A DNA stretch of 64,000 bases, taken from positions 1,643,311 to 1,707,310 of the forward strand of contig QANY01011336.1 in the NCBI GenBank assembly GCA_003255025.1, in the 5' to 3' direction. The notes beneath the pieces were generated by a model. It searched no databases and was not told where the DNA came from. It saw nothing but the letters and a program-made list of their open reading frames with translations. The translations under genes and the position numbers were made by a program. Below, one piece after another: positions 1-10,550 of this stretch. Origin of the DNA: Datisca glomerata. Taxonomy: Eukaryota > Streptophyta > Magnoliopsida > Cucurbitales > Datiscaceae. Every line of letters starts with the position of its first letter. Within the stretch, counting starts at the first letter, position 1.

Positions 1-148
1 TACAAAATTGCAAACCCATATTTTGTACATGCCAAAAACTCAAAGCCAGTTTTTACAAAGCTTCATGAGAATGGAGAGAAAGACGAAGTTGATTAGAGCT
101 TCATGACAATCAAGCTTTTCGATGTGTAGAAGCGAGAGAAACACGAAA

Positions 149-350
149 CTATGTTGAAATCTTGGCTTTGGTGCAATGTGTAATCGATCGAGTATTTTAC
201 TGAGGCTCATCTCTGCTTTTTCCTATTTAGACATAGTTGATTAGGGCTATGTTGAAATCTTCTTATCTCTGTAATTGATCGAGTATTTTGCTGATTATGA
301 GTTCTTCTTCTCCTCTCTGCTTTTTTTCTATTTAGGCATAGTTAAAATCT
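149..350 (+). repeat. Two-copy direct repeat, about 98 bp per unit
   Basis: Two adjacent units begin with the same words (ctatgttgaaatctt at 149 and 247). Both then carry atcgatcgag or attgatcgag, tattttactga or tattttgctga, and ctctgctttttcc or ctctgctttttttc followed by tatttag. The second copy differs by small substitutions and a few extra bases. No gene is visible in it. It lies upstream of the Harbinger remnant and could be part of that element's subterminal region. Confidence 0.75.
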
Positions 351-1321
351 GAAAATTAGAATTGATTTCCAATAGATCTAGGGCTGCAACTGGGTGGCTT
401 TTCCATGTGTTTCTTACTTCCATGGATGACATCCTTGAGATTTGCTATAGACCTTGAACAACCTGACCTTCCTACTGAACACCCTGATCTTCTAGCTTTT
501 TTGTCAAGATTGTTCCTAAATGCTTTCTTGATTTTGGGCCATGAACGTATGATGGCTCTGATTTGCAGTGTAGTGATTTCTTTAATGACAGCCACACTGT
601 TGGTATGTTTTTCCCCTGTTTTTCATTCTTCAAGCTTCAAATCCTTCACTTAACTTGTTCATCATTTTTCCCTTCTTCAAGAACTTTCTTTTCTCTCTCA
701 CCTTGAATGCTGAAGATGAAAGAAGCTAGAAAAGGAAAAGAAAGAAAAGGAAAAAATACCATTTTCTTTGTACTATTTTTGTATGCCCTCCTTGCATTTA
801 CCTTGAGTTTTAACTTAATATATCACGATGATAGGTTTTTTAATTTCTCTGCTATATATGTAGCCGTAAGGTATAGCTCTGGTGTTGTCTTCTGATTCTT
901 ACTAAAGAGCTGAAGCTAGCTTCTGAGCTGATTTTGTTGACAAGAAGGTATAGCTCTTTTTTTTATTCTCTCATTGCTTTAATTTCTATTTTACGTTTCA
1001 ATATTATATTGATTTCATGGCTTCTGGCGTTGTGTGGCTCTTTAACTTCTTTAAGTTTGTTGCTATGGGTAAACCTGATTCAAGTACCTATCTTTGATCA
1101 ACTATATTTTGTAGATATGCCTCGCCTTCCTTTGGCTACCAAAAGACAGATTATGTGTATTTTAGTTTACTACTTGGAGATATTAAAACAATCGACAATT
1201 TTATTTTTGGTTATGATAGTCGCTATCATTTTTAGGAGAAAGAAACGTAGAATTGGGTGGGATGGTATATCATTTGATAGGCATTGTATCTGGATACTAA
1301 ATTTAATAGAATGATATTTGT
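351..1321. other. Stretch without recognisable gene
   Basis: This AT-rich sequence holds only short open frames that are lysine- or hydrophobic-rich and resemble no family I know. It probably includes the 5' part of the Harbinger-type element that starts to be recognisable at about 1322. I could not find its terminal inverted repeat. Confidence 0.5.
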
Positions 1322-2476
1322 AAATAACTTAGCATGTTTTGAAAGCACGCGAATTGTCAGAAGAACATTTACCATTTTATGTCAACTTCTTAAGACAATT
1401 GGTCAATTAAGGGGAACTAAGAATATGGATGTAGAATAAATAATTGCTATCTTCTTACATATAATCGTGCATGACGTGAAGAATATAAATGTTAGCCAAA
1501 ATTTTGCACGTTCTGATGAAACAGTGAGTAGGCATTTCACAAAAAGTTTTGAACTCAGTGCTACGTCTACATGATATGTTATTGAAAAACCAGTCCCAAT
1601 CCTTGAAAACTCTACCGATAGAAGATGGAAGTGGTTCAAGGTATCAAAATGCACTTCAAATTGGATTCCTTCTTATATACCAAACTGTAAGATTTGTAAC
1701 ATTTAGAATTTTAGTAATCCATAACTGTTTAGGAGCTTTGGATGGAACCTACATTAAGGTTAATGTACGTGCTATTGATAGACCTCGGTATCGTACAAGA
1801 AAGAATGAAATTGCAACTAATATCTTCGGAGTTTGCGCCCAAGATTTACAATGTATTTATGTCTTACCTGGATGGGAAGGTTCAGCAACAGACTCTAGAG
1901 TTCTTCGTGATGCTTTATCTAGAACAAATGAGTTTAAGGTACCCCACGGTAATTGTTAACATCACTAAGAGATTGACTCGTTTTTATTTTCTTAACTGTA
2001 TATGACCCTAATCAGTTGTTCCGATAATAGGATATTACTACTTATGTGATGCTGGATATACCAATGGTGAAGGTTTCTTGGCACCATACAGAGGGTAACA
2101 ATACCATTTGAATGATTGGAGGGAAGGACATCAACCAACTACTCCTGAAGAATTCCTCAACATGAGGCATTTCTTAGAAATAAATGTTATTGAAAGGGCT
2201 TTTAGGTTTTTAAAGGGTCATTGGGCAATACTTAGAGGGAAATCTTATTACCCCGTTAAAATTCAATGTAGGACCATTACGGCATGTTTCCTTCTTCATA
2301 ATTTAATTTTACGTGAAATGTCTACAGATCCTTATGAGTTACAAAATGACTATGTTGATGAACAATTCTTTGAGAGCCAACATATAACCTACGTGGAACT
2401 GTCAAATAGTTGGACTACTTGGAGGGACAACTTGGCAAAAGGGATGTTTGAAGAGTGGACCAATGAAAGGAGTTGA
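1322..2476 (+). pseudogene. PIF/Harbinger transposase (DDE), broken
   Basis: This is the remnant of a Harbinger-superfamily DDE transposase. The N-terminal helical region (CFESTRIVRRTF through SDETVSRHF) runs from 1334 to 1545 and is interrupted by a TAA at 1437-1439 and then a frameshift near 1550. The catalytic core follows, with first Asp in LGALDGTYI, second Asp in GSATDSRVL and the Glu in NVIERAF, so the DDE triad survives. An 82-bp intron is visible at 1949-2030 (donor cacg/gtaatt, acceptor gataatag). Splicing it restores the family-typical run YYYLCDAGYTN. Another TAA sits at 2096-2098. The C-terminal part (WAILRGKSYYPVK, then CFLLHNLILREM) ends at 2476. The gene is inactive as it stands. 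The Myb/SANT ORF that follows on the same strand is the usual partner of this family. Confidence 0.88.
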
Positions 2477-2709
2477 TTTTTCACTAGAAATTAAGTCATT
2501 AAGTTGGTTGCTTGTGTTTGAATTCATTTATGTTTGCACTTCATGTTTTGGACTTGTAAGGTTTTTATTTGAAAATAATTTTATTTGATAATATTAAAAT
2601 GAGCAGTTCTTCATTATGATGTGTACAGTTTCAGTACTTATGTTCATTTTATTAATTGAATTGTAAATGAGTTTTTAAGCTATTGCGATAGACATATACA
2701 TGTGTAGGA

Positions 2710-4206
2710 ATGGATCAAAATGAGCAAGCAAAAGTTACTGAGAAGAAGAAATGTCAATGGACCCAATATAAGGATACGAAACTGGTGGAGTGCTTAGCGA
2801 AATTAGTAGAAGTTGGGACTTGGCGAGCTGATAATGGAACATTCAAAGCCGGTTTCCTACAACAACTTGAGAAGTGGATGGAAGAAAGAATCTCTGGTGT
2901 GGCCTTCGAGCCCAACCACATATTGAATCTCAGTTCAAGTTGTTTAAGAAGCAATATACTACTATAGTAGAGATGCTAGGACTAAAATGCAGCGGTTTTG
3001 GATGGGATGACGCTGCAAAGTGTGTGTTTGCTGCTAAATATGTATTTAATGATTGGGATAAAGCATAAATTCTTTATTTATTTTATGAACCATTCAAAAT
3101 ATGATAGTATTAATACTTCTGACCGAGCAAGTCTATTGTTTGGGGTGGGGGGGCTGATAACTGTGGGTTAATATGGTGTTTTCTGAATGCATATAAGTAT
3201 ATGCACTTGTTTGTTAGTTTTATTTATATTGTTTGGGGGTTGATAACTTGTTTATTAGTTCTATTTGTTAATATGGTGTTTTCTGAATGATAACCGTGGG
3301 TTAGTATGGTATTTTCTGAATGCATATAAGCATATGCACTTGTTTGCTAGTTCTATTTATATTGTTTGGGGGGCTGATAACTTGTTTGTTACTTCTCTTT
3401 GTCAATATGATATTTTTTGAATGCATATAAGAATATATAACTTGTTTGTTAGTTCTATTTATATTGTTTGGGGGGCTGATAACTTATTTGTTAGTTCTAT
3501 TTCTGAATGATAACTGTGGGTTAATATGGTGTTTTCTAAATGATATACATTGCAGAGTCATCTAAATGCAAAAGGCATGCTAAACAAGCCTTTTCAGCAT
3601 GTTGATGATTTGGGGTCGATGTTGAGCTTCTGGACTTGGTGCTGATGGTCAAGCAGATATGATTGATGTTATAGAGCAGTAGTATGATTTTAATTGAAAA
3701 GATGATGACTTTTATGTACTAGACCCCGCAACGGGATTTACAGAAGTAGTGTTATCGGCTCTACTTGTCAAACTCCAACTTTTCCTTCTACATCTGCTTC
3801 TCAAATTCCTTTAACCTCTGTACCAACAAAAAAAAAATCTAAGAAAAGGGCTAGAGATGATGACATATTGGTTGAGACACTGACTGACATGGTCAAACAG
3901 TTTGGGACATTCTTCACAAACACAAATGACAATATAGGCAAGTTGGTAAAGTGTTTTCAACATGAAACTGATAGTACTGATAGAGTTTCCCAGATATTTG
4001 ATGAAATAATGAAAATAGATAGACTAACAGATGCAAAGAAGGTACTAGCAGGAAAGTTGATTGTGAAAGACCATGATCAAACTCATTATTTCTTTGCTTT
4101 GCCTGCACCTTTCATAAAGGAGTTTGTTTTACAAGTTTTACTAGATAATATGAAATCACAGAAAGTAGATTTCATGATGAAGCCTATTTTGATATGTATA
4201 GTATAA
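2710..4206 (+). pseudogene. Harbinger ORF1 (Myb/SANT-like DNA-binding protein), broken
   Basis: The N-terminus (start 2710) has a Myb/SANT-like trihelix-type domain with KKCQWTQYKDTKLVECL, TFKAGFLQQLEKWM and, after a frameshift near 2890, QPHIESQFKLFKKQY and CSGFGWDDAAKCV, ending at about 3065. An acceptor (tacattgcag, exon from 3556) resumes with SHLNAKGMLNKPFQHVDDLG, so 3066-3555 looks like an intron filled with repeats. A frameshift follows near 3610 and a stop near 3683. The C-terminal part is at 3868-4206 (DRLTDAKKVLAGKLIV). In this superfamily the protein binds DNA and pairs with the transposase. Its order after the transposase on the same strand fits one ancestral element. Confidence 0.82.
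3110..3545 (+). repeat. Tandem repeat expansion in the Harbinger ORF1 intron
   Basis: Units of roughly 100-120 bp are repeated about four times with truncations. Shared words are ctgaatgcatataag, cttgtttgttagttcta, tttatattgtttgggg, ctgataactt and taatatggt. The repeat fills the interval between the two recognisable halves of the ORF1 coding sequence and ends just before the acceptor at 3555. Confidence 0.8.
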
Positions 4207-5719
4207 GTAATGTCACTTGTAATAACTTGTAGGTATACTTTTTTTTGTTGTGTGCATGAATGAATTATTATGCCATGTATGATGTGTACAAGGGTAAATA
4301 TTTTGTTGTTGCATTTATGATATGCACATGATTGTTTTGTCCATGTCTTTTGACATGTCACATGTAAATACGGTCAACTTATGTTTATGAAAATGTAGTA
4401 ATTGGATTGAGAAGCCATCTTTTGCATATTTTAAAAATATATTATATTTATATGCTTTGATATTAGACTAACTATAAATTAAATTTTACTTAATATCATG
4501 ATTGGAATTTGATAGAAATTTATCTTAGTACTATAATCTTGATTATTGAGCTAAAAATCATGAGTGTTTCTTATAAGAATTATTATCTTATATTATAAAT
4601 TTTATATCACATTAATACACTTGAAGCGGTATTGATTCAATCGTATGGATAATATTTGATGAAAATCTACACAACGTATCATAATATAATGGTTTGGTCG
4701 AAAAATTAACAAGTATAGACGAAAAAAATACATGAGTAAAATCAACATTTTTGTTATTACTTATGTTGGTCATCTTATTATAAATTAAGTAATTATTATT
4801 TATAAGTATTTTTTAGTCCAAAGGTAAAATTAAAATTTGGCAATACTGTCTAACATATTCTCTTGTCTATTCCATCAAAACAAATAAAATAATCTAACAT
4901 ACTCACCATTAAACCAGAACATTCTCAAGTGTTAACAAATAAAATAATCTTAACTTTCTAAGCATATACATTCTCACAATCATACTCCGGAAATCATTTA
5001 CTTACAATCTTATACCAAACGAGCTATGAAATATATGTAGGAAACATTCTAGAGTGTGAAAAGATTAAACTTTCCTAGTTCATTCTCATTACCAAAACGG
5101 TAATACCAACAAATTAATTAATCGTAGAATATTTCAAAATATACATTGTGATTTTTAGACAACTAACATAATTATAATATCTAATTAACATTTTATCAAG
5201 TTTTTTAAGATATTAGATTTTTATCAATTTTTATATATCATAGATGCCATTTGTTTCAAAATGGGAAAGATACTTAAATCTAGGAAGAGATAATTTGAAT
5301 TTTATTTACAACAAAACCAAATTAAAATTTTCAAAACAACCAAATTTTTGAAAACGTGAATTTTGAAATACATGATAAAAAAGGAAACAAAAGCACATGA
5401 AAAAAATGGAATGTCAAAATAAACGAAATTTACACAATTTATTTTATATATGAAATATAAAGTTAATTTGTAAATCATAATTGACATGCATATATTGGAC
5501 AATAATTATTCACCATTATTAATTATTATAACATGTTTATAACATATGTAAACAACTGTAAATAAATTGTCATATAGCCATGTGAGAATAACAATACAAT
5601 TTCTAGTGTCAATGTGTATTTACATTGATTATACTTTGTTGAATGATGTAAATTTGGTCTCTGATCTAATATCAATTAACTTGATTATAATGACATTATG
5701 TATTAACATTACATTCTCG
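4207..5719. other. AT-rich intergenic sequence, nothing recognised
   Basis: I see no coding frame with family resemblance, no clean inverted repeat and no RNA gene here. Long A/T runs dominate. Confidence 0.5.
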
Positions 5720-6160
5720 ATGTCAAAATAAAATAATAATTATTTACATATATATCTAAATAATAAAAATGTAAATAAAAAATAATATAAATGTAAATAA
5801 AAATAAAAAAATTATTATTTACATATATATTTCAATCAATTCTCTCTCCTCTCTCGCTCTATCTCTCTCAAATCAAAAATTCTAATTTTTTTGTTATTTA
5901 TCTCTTTCTCATCATTTCACTATCTGTCATATCAAATCACAACTATTTCTCTCTCTCAAATCAAAATCTCTCTATCATCGTTAAAATCTCTCGCTATTAA
6001 AACAATATAAATATAAATAAAATAATAATTATTTTACATATATATCTCAATCATCTCTCTTCCTCCCTCTCAAATAAAAAAATCTGAATTTTTTGTTATC
6101 AAATCTCTCCAATCAAATCTCCTATCAAGTCTCTTTCTCTCTCTCCAATTAAAAATGCCA
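5720..6160 (+). repeat. Degenerate multi-copy AT/CT-rich block
   Basis: A segment containing taataattatttacatatatat, then a (ctctct)-rich tract, then aaaatctgaattttttgttat is present at about 5730, 5805 and 6010 with variation. It looks like local duplication of a pyrimidine-rich sequence. No coding potential was seen. Confidence 0.6.
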
Positions 6161-7499
6161 AATAATTAAATGCTTCAAAATATAAAATGTAAAAAAAGAA
6201 AAAATCTAATAAATTTGAAATGAAGTTTACTACTTAATTAATAATGAGGGTAGTTATGTCTATTAAAAACATGATGTAATTAAAAAAATTGACAAAAATG
6301 GAACAAATTTAAAAGTATGACAGAAATCTAATTATGTGTATATAAACTACAATTTTGTGCAATTTCTTGTATTCAATTATCATTTGTATATATGATGGAT
6401 TTGAAAATATTTTTGTTTTCCATTCCGATTTCTTTACATATTTGCCAGACCACCAATCAATCAACCTGAATTGAAGTTTTAAAACGGATTTTTTATTTTG
6501 GTGCATTGTACATATATTTGAGCATTTACGTCTATAAATAAGTTTAGACCACCAAAGTTTTAGCCTAATTATAAATGTTCAAATATCAAACAAATTGGAA
6601 GAGAAAGAAATTCGTTTTTTTTACCAAAAAACCAGTTTCTAGATTGGACTTGGTTGGCACTGATTGTCTTAATCCCGCAAGAAATATGCTTGGTAATTAC
6701 TCTTTTGCAAGATGTGGTATTTAGATAATTTCATATCATTTAATATAATTTTAACAGATGACCACCACTTAAGATATGTGAGCGTCTTAAAAGTGACATG
6801 GGGTGTAAGTTATATTTTTAAATTTAGAAAAAATGTGATGTGTTTTTATTACCCATTAAAATATAGTGTCATTTAATGTAAACTTAGGAGGTGTCAGTGG
6901 AATTTTTTAAAAAATCTTATGTGAAGAGAAAATGTAGTCATGTAGGTAGACTATATAACTCATCATTATTAACTAAAATAATATTTATTACATATAGATT
7001 TTTAAGTTCATTTATATGGATTTTCAAAATTCTCATAAGTAATAGCACAATAGTATAAACTATTTGACTTTCATAAAATATTAATGCACAAATTATTAGT
7101 GAATAAAAATATAGATGAAAAATAAATAAATAAAACTTCAACATACTATATTTACAAGGATTAAAGTATAAAAAAAGAAATAAAAACCTCTCTCCTTTAA
7201 AACCCTTTTGATATAAACTAATCATGTAACATGTGCCTTAAATATAATACTATATTCTTAATGTGTGTAATATTTTATTATGTTATATAATTCAATATTA
7301 TTTATAATAAATGAAAATATCAAATTTCTGATAAGTTATCTATATTCATCTAACTAAAAAAAATTTACATTAAATAACCTATAGATTATAATAAAAAATA
7401 AACCATTCTCTCTCTTTTTAACTAATAACTAAATTCAACCCATTTTATAGGAAAAAATATTAATTTACTCATTTAATTTAAAAAAATTATTTAAATTCA
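6161..7499. other. AT-rich intergenic sequence, nothing recognised
   Basis: No gene, RNA or bounded transposon could be supported. Short frames on the minus strand at 6309-6506 and 6938-7225 are A/T-driven and resemble nothing. Confidence 0.5.
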
Positions 7500-7756
7500 G
7501 TACATGGTAGATCGCGGTCTAGCAAGAAATTTAATGTCTTTTTCATTAAATTTCGTTTTTTTAATCCACAGGCGTCCTCTGGGTCTGGGCACAATTTCTC
7601 AAAAATCAACACATGGAATAAAGAGAACAATAATATTGATTTGCACCATCTTCAAAATGATATTAAACTTACATAGGCACATTTTACTTCAAATACTAAC
7701 AATTCAAAAATCAAAATATACTTACAAGAAATTCAGGATCCAACTGCATTTCTATC

Positions 7757-7938
7757 CTACTCCAGCCAAGGCTCAATATTCATACAGCTGAGGGCTGTAA
7801 ATCTGCATTCAGTTGTTTCCCACACGGCTCTTACCTTCCCGCCTCCACATTTTAAATTTGCAAACTTGTTAAGACCAAAGATTTCTTCGCTGATAAACAC
7901 AGAGTATGGTTGTACACTAGTGATCAGTCATATACTAA
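7757..7938 (-). other. Short unidentified open frame, possible exon
   Basis: On the minus strand about 58 codons are open before a TAG at 7759-7757, with non-AT-driven composition (FGLNKFANLKCGGGK, then VWETTECRF and NIEPWLE). There is no ATG at the left edge. A possible acceptor (tttatcag) lies before EEIFGL, and a strong donor (gggaag/gtaaga) lies inside. I do not recognise the protein. It may be an exon of the snoRNA host or chance. Confidence 0.2.
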
Positions 7939-8203
7939 AAATCTCATTAAACTATAGTCACAAATTCAGGATCCAATGAAGAAATCAAGTGAAAGAGACA
8001 AACATATTCATATACAACTACAATTCTCATGGTAAAAATTCTATGAATGAAGTGTAAAACAATCAAACTAAGCTTCAAATCAGATGAGCGTAAGACGTTA
8101 AAGTAAATCACAGTCTAAATCAGGGGGTGAGGAGTGAAGAAATGAGAAGGTCAACCATGGAGAAAATCAGTGACAAAAAGTGGAAAGAAAATATTTACTT
8201 CAC

Positions 8204-8283
8204 AAGGCCTCATATATAATTAGTTCCCCACAAATGATTTCAGACATATGCTTGTCTTAAATTATAGTATAATCACAGGCCCA
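8204..8283 (-). ncRNA. Box C/D snoRNA candidate, U27-like copy A
   Basis: The minus strand shows a C-like box GTGATTA (8276-8270), a guide AGACAAGCATATG (8257-8245) and a perfect box CTGA (8243-8240). Further on, a degenerate D-like ATGA lies next to AGGCCT (8210-8205), which pairs with GGGCCT just 5' of the C box (8282-8277). The guide is 13 nt perfectly complementary to the 5' end of 18S rRNA (CATATGCTTGTCT). By the box+5 rule it would direct 2'-O-methylation of A28, the site served by U27-type snoRNAs in other eukaryotes. Boxes C and D each deviate by one base, so this copy may be weakened. It shares the guide with copy B at 8692-8772. Confidence 0.65.
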
Positions 8284-8355
8284 TCCATGAACCATAAATG
8301 CTAACTTAACAGATCTAAGCTAGAAAATGATAAATACAGTGGAAGAAAATGATAT

Positions 8356-8443
8356 CCGGGTCATCAGATAGGAGCGAAAGACTTTCTGTTGTAATATAAT
8401 CACTGAATTATCAGCTGAACTATGCTAATCATCACAGACCCAC
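8356..8443 (-). ncRNA. Box C/D snoRNA, U80-like, dual 25S rRNA guide
   Basis: All hallmarks are present on the minus strand: terminal stem GGGTC (8441-8437) with GACCC (8362-8358), box C GTGATGA (8435-8429), D' CTGA (8414-8411), C' GTGATTA (8403-8397) and D CTGA (8367-8364). The D guide (8383-8368) is complementary over 16 nt, with one G-U, to the conserved 25S stretch around ATAGGGGCGAAAGACT. The D' guide (GCATAGTTCA) is complementary over 10 nt to the nearby 25S stretch TGAACTATGC. These two targets lie about 100 nt apart in large-subunit rRNA and are those of U80/snR50/snR39b-type snoRNAs. The rRNA sequences are recalled, not aligned. The assignment to class is firm; the name is inferred. 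Confidence 0.85.
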
Positions 8444-8691
8444 TGAAACTGTTTGATCCTTTCAGAAGGAAGCTGGTGGTTAATTTAAATTGAGATTTCA
8501 TAAAATTTCATATAGTACGAAAACAACATCTTCCATTACAGGCCTGTGGGCAATGGAATACTAATGCTCTGTTCGAGGTAAAAGCAGGTTAGTTAAAAAC
8601 CCACATTGAAAGAGTTAATATATTCGATTCCTGTTTTTCCGTTTCCTACTTGCCAAACATCAAGTAAAGATATTGATAAAAGAAAATCAAA

Positions 8692-8772
8692 CGGCCTCAA
8701 AGATTGGATAAGTCAACAGGGATTACTTCAGACATATGCTTGTCCAAATTATAAAAATCATATCATCGGCAC
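8692..8772 (-). ncRNA. Box C/D snoRNA candidate, U27-like copy B
   Basis: The minus strand has a C-like box CCGATGA (8769-8763), the guide GACAAGCATATG (8744-8733) and a perfect box CTGA (8731-8728). A weak D-like TTGA lies at 8700-8697, with a 3-bp GCC/GGC terminal stem. The guide has 12 nt of perfect complementarity to the 18S 5' region, with the same predicted target (A28) as copy A. The spacing from C box to guide to internal box matches the U27 layout, where the guide uses D'. The closing boxes deviate, so processing efficiency is uncertain. A run of 18 nt around the guide and box is identical between the two copies, which points to local duplication. Confidence 0.6.
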
Positions 8773-8876
8773 CAAAAACACAAACAACATCAAACAAAAT
8801 CTGAAAATAAAGAGAGTTGGAGAAATTATAAAGGAAAAACCTACAAAAATACAAATTAGAAGGGACTCGGAATATT

Positions 8877-8911
8877 CGTAATCGTCAAGGCCGTTTAAAC
8901 AGCCGATTACG
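8877..8911. repeat. Imperfect palindrome in the snoRNA-host leader
   Basis: CGTAATCG at 8877-8884 is the inverted complement of CGATTACG at 8904-8911. Inside, GGC/GCC and GTTT/AAAC also pair, with a 4-nt bulge and single mismatches. In the minus-strand RNA this would form a stem of about 15 bp. Confidence 0.7.
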
Positions 8912-9114
8912 ACGAACGAGACCTTAAACACGATAATCGTCACCGTCCCCCTGAATTTCCTTGACTAAGATGCTTTTCCATGGACACAAAACCACCAACA
9001 TACCAGACTCCCCGAGTTAGATGATTTAACAACTTCCATTTAAGGAAAAGCATAATCCGGTAGACGCCAGACGATAACGGAGTCTAAGGAACCCTAAAAT
9101 GAATAATCCGACTA

Positions 9115-9290
9115 CCGAGATAAACCCTAGAACTAGAAGACGAGCACGGCCTAAAGTAATCGGCTGTGGCCAGTGGTATTTAACGAGAGAGATGGATCGA
9201 TGGAGGAGATTTTGGAGCTAGGGTTTCGAAAAGAGTTTTACTCCACTACCATAGGGCACGGTCTGTTAGAGTGCTCCTTAGATTATCCTA
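9115..9290 (-). promoter_or_regulatory. Telo-box promoter/leader region of the snoRNA locus
   Basis: On the minus strand AAACCCTAG lies at 9227-9219, and a second AAACCCTAG lies on the plus strand at 9122-9130. The region is richer in G+C than its surroundings and is followed by the leader of the putative host transcript. Telo-boxes of this form recur in promoters of plant ribosomal-protein and snoRNA genes. No convincing TATA box was placed. Confidence 0.5.
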
Positions 9291-10159
9291 TAACAAAATA
9301 ATTCTGCGGTATAATTCATGTACCATACAGGAGTTATACTTTTAGTATATACGTATTGATGTTTAATATATAACATAAATGCAGCTCCTATAAAATACAA
9401 ATTACATCGTAGACCAATCCCCATATAACATCACCTTATGTGAAACTCAAGTTGATCATTTCTGGTACCGTTATTAAACGTATAGTAAAGCAAGTATAAA
9501 GTCTTCGACTTCGTATTGAAGGTTATACTACAAACTAGTTAAATACTCATACTTTGGAAACTATTAACCTAAGTTAAATAAATATAGTTATATGCTATAT
9601 ATAATCATGTATAGAATTGAATAATTATCATAGAGATTTTAAGTGTTTCAACCTTTTACACTTTAACTCCTTTAATTTGAAAAATATAGAAATATCTCTT
9701 CTACGTTCGACTTTTGTTAAATTTGTTTTTGGTTTGGTAACCATGGGTTGGGGTCCTTCTCAATTTTTCTACACAGACTAATTTTACAGTACTCGTACGT
9801 CATGTTCTCTGAAACTTCTTACACAAATAATCGTAAATTGTTGATTTTAACATCAACGAACATGATCTAAATGATTTTTTCTTTACTCAAAATAGTCAAG
9901 AGTCCGTTTGACTCCATTTAAACTTATAACTTAAACTTTTAAGTTGTAACTTATTTAAATTTAACTTTAATCTATAAATAAAAACGTGTTATATTTTATA
10001 ATTAACTTTAAGTCATAATTAGTTTTAAATTGATATTTGATAAATAAGCTAATAATTAGATTATTTTAATTTAAATTATTTTAATAGCCATGAGAATTGT
10101 GATCGTTTAAGGCAAATCTCTCTATCTGTCTCTCGTTTTTGGACTAGCAACAAGGTTAA
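9291..10159. other. Intergenic sequence, nothing firm
   Basis: AT-rich sequence without a recognisable gene. The part around 9885-10095 (gtccgtttgactccatttaa onward) has the look of a miniature transposon, but I found no matching second end. Confidence 0.4.
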
Positions 10160-10550
10160 AAATGAATTACTCCGAATAACAAAGATGAGTAACAACAGGG
10201 GATGCTGACTCCCACCATGAAAAGACCTCCGACGAAGAAAGATTAAAACGGGCACGGTGCGCCGCTTCGTTACACAAACGAGACATATGGTTCAAAGATG
10301 GACCATTAAGGAGAGAAAAACGTCGCTTGCACGCATCAATAATGAGGCCCCAACTCCAAATAAATTTGCCAGCTAGAGGACAAAGCCTTAACAAGGCCCA
10401 AACAATCCGACTCAATATCGTCAACCTGAAGGCCCTTTTCACAGGAAAAGGATAAACCTTCGACCAAAGCCCACGCCCTTTTCACAGGCACAGGATTTTC
10501 TAAACTTAAATTATTATTGCTTATGGTTTCACAAACCCTAGTCACCACAC
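10160..10550 (-). pseudogene. RNase H-like (RVT_3) fragment of a LINE-type element
   Basis: Two overlapping minus-strand frames together give an RVT_3-type RNase H domain. They contain AWALVEGLSFSCEKGL and VDDIESDCLGLVKAL (the ESD motif of these domains), then IIDACKRRFSLL and, after a frameshift near 10440, SRLCNEAAHRARF near the C-terminus, where the family has an N..AH motif. Such domains occur as the C-terminal part of plant L1-type retrotransposons and as free pseudogenes. Nothing of a reverse transcriptase is attached. The fragment abuts the truncated copia end at about 10560-10870. Confidence 0.7.

Larger units (their letters stand above)
1322..4206 (+). mobile_element. PIF/Harbinger DNA transposon remnant
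   Basis: Transposase and Myb/SANT ORF lie head to tail on the plus strand with about 230 bp between them, the coding set of an autonomous Harbinger element. Each ORF carries nonsense or frameshift mutations, so the copy is dead. I did not find terminal inverted repeats or a 3-bp target duplication. The limits given are those of the recognisable coding core only. Confidence 0.85.
7500..9290 (-). other. Putative snoRNA host transcription unit
   Basis: Reading the minus strand from about 9290 leftwards there is a promoter-like stretch with a telo-box, a moderately GC-rich leader (9200-8880), then T-rich intron-like sequence holding three box C/D snoRNA candidates, and a short GC-richer segment at 7860-7750 with strong donor-like words (gggaag/gtaaga and atttctt/gtaagtat). 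No long reading frame spans the unit. Plant box C/D snoRNAs are commonly made from dedicated polycistronic precursors, and telo-boxes are frequent in promoters of translation-apparatus genes, so I infer a non-coding host. The 3' end and exon limits are uncertain. Confidence 0.55.

Noticed and set aside
707..1314. Plus-strand frames with hydrophobic stretches as membrane proteins
   Set aside because: They are short, AT-driven and without similarity. Hydrophobicity follows from T-rich codons.
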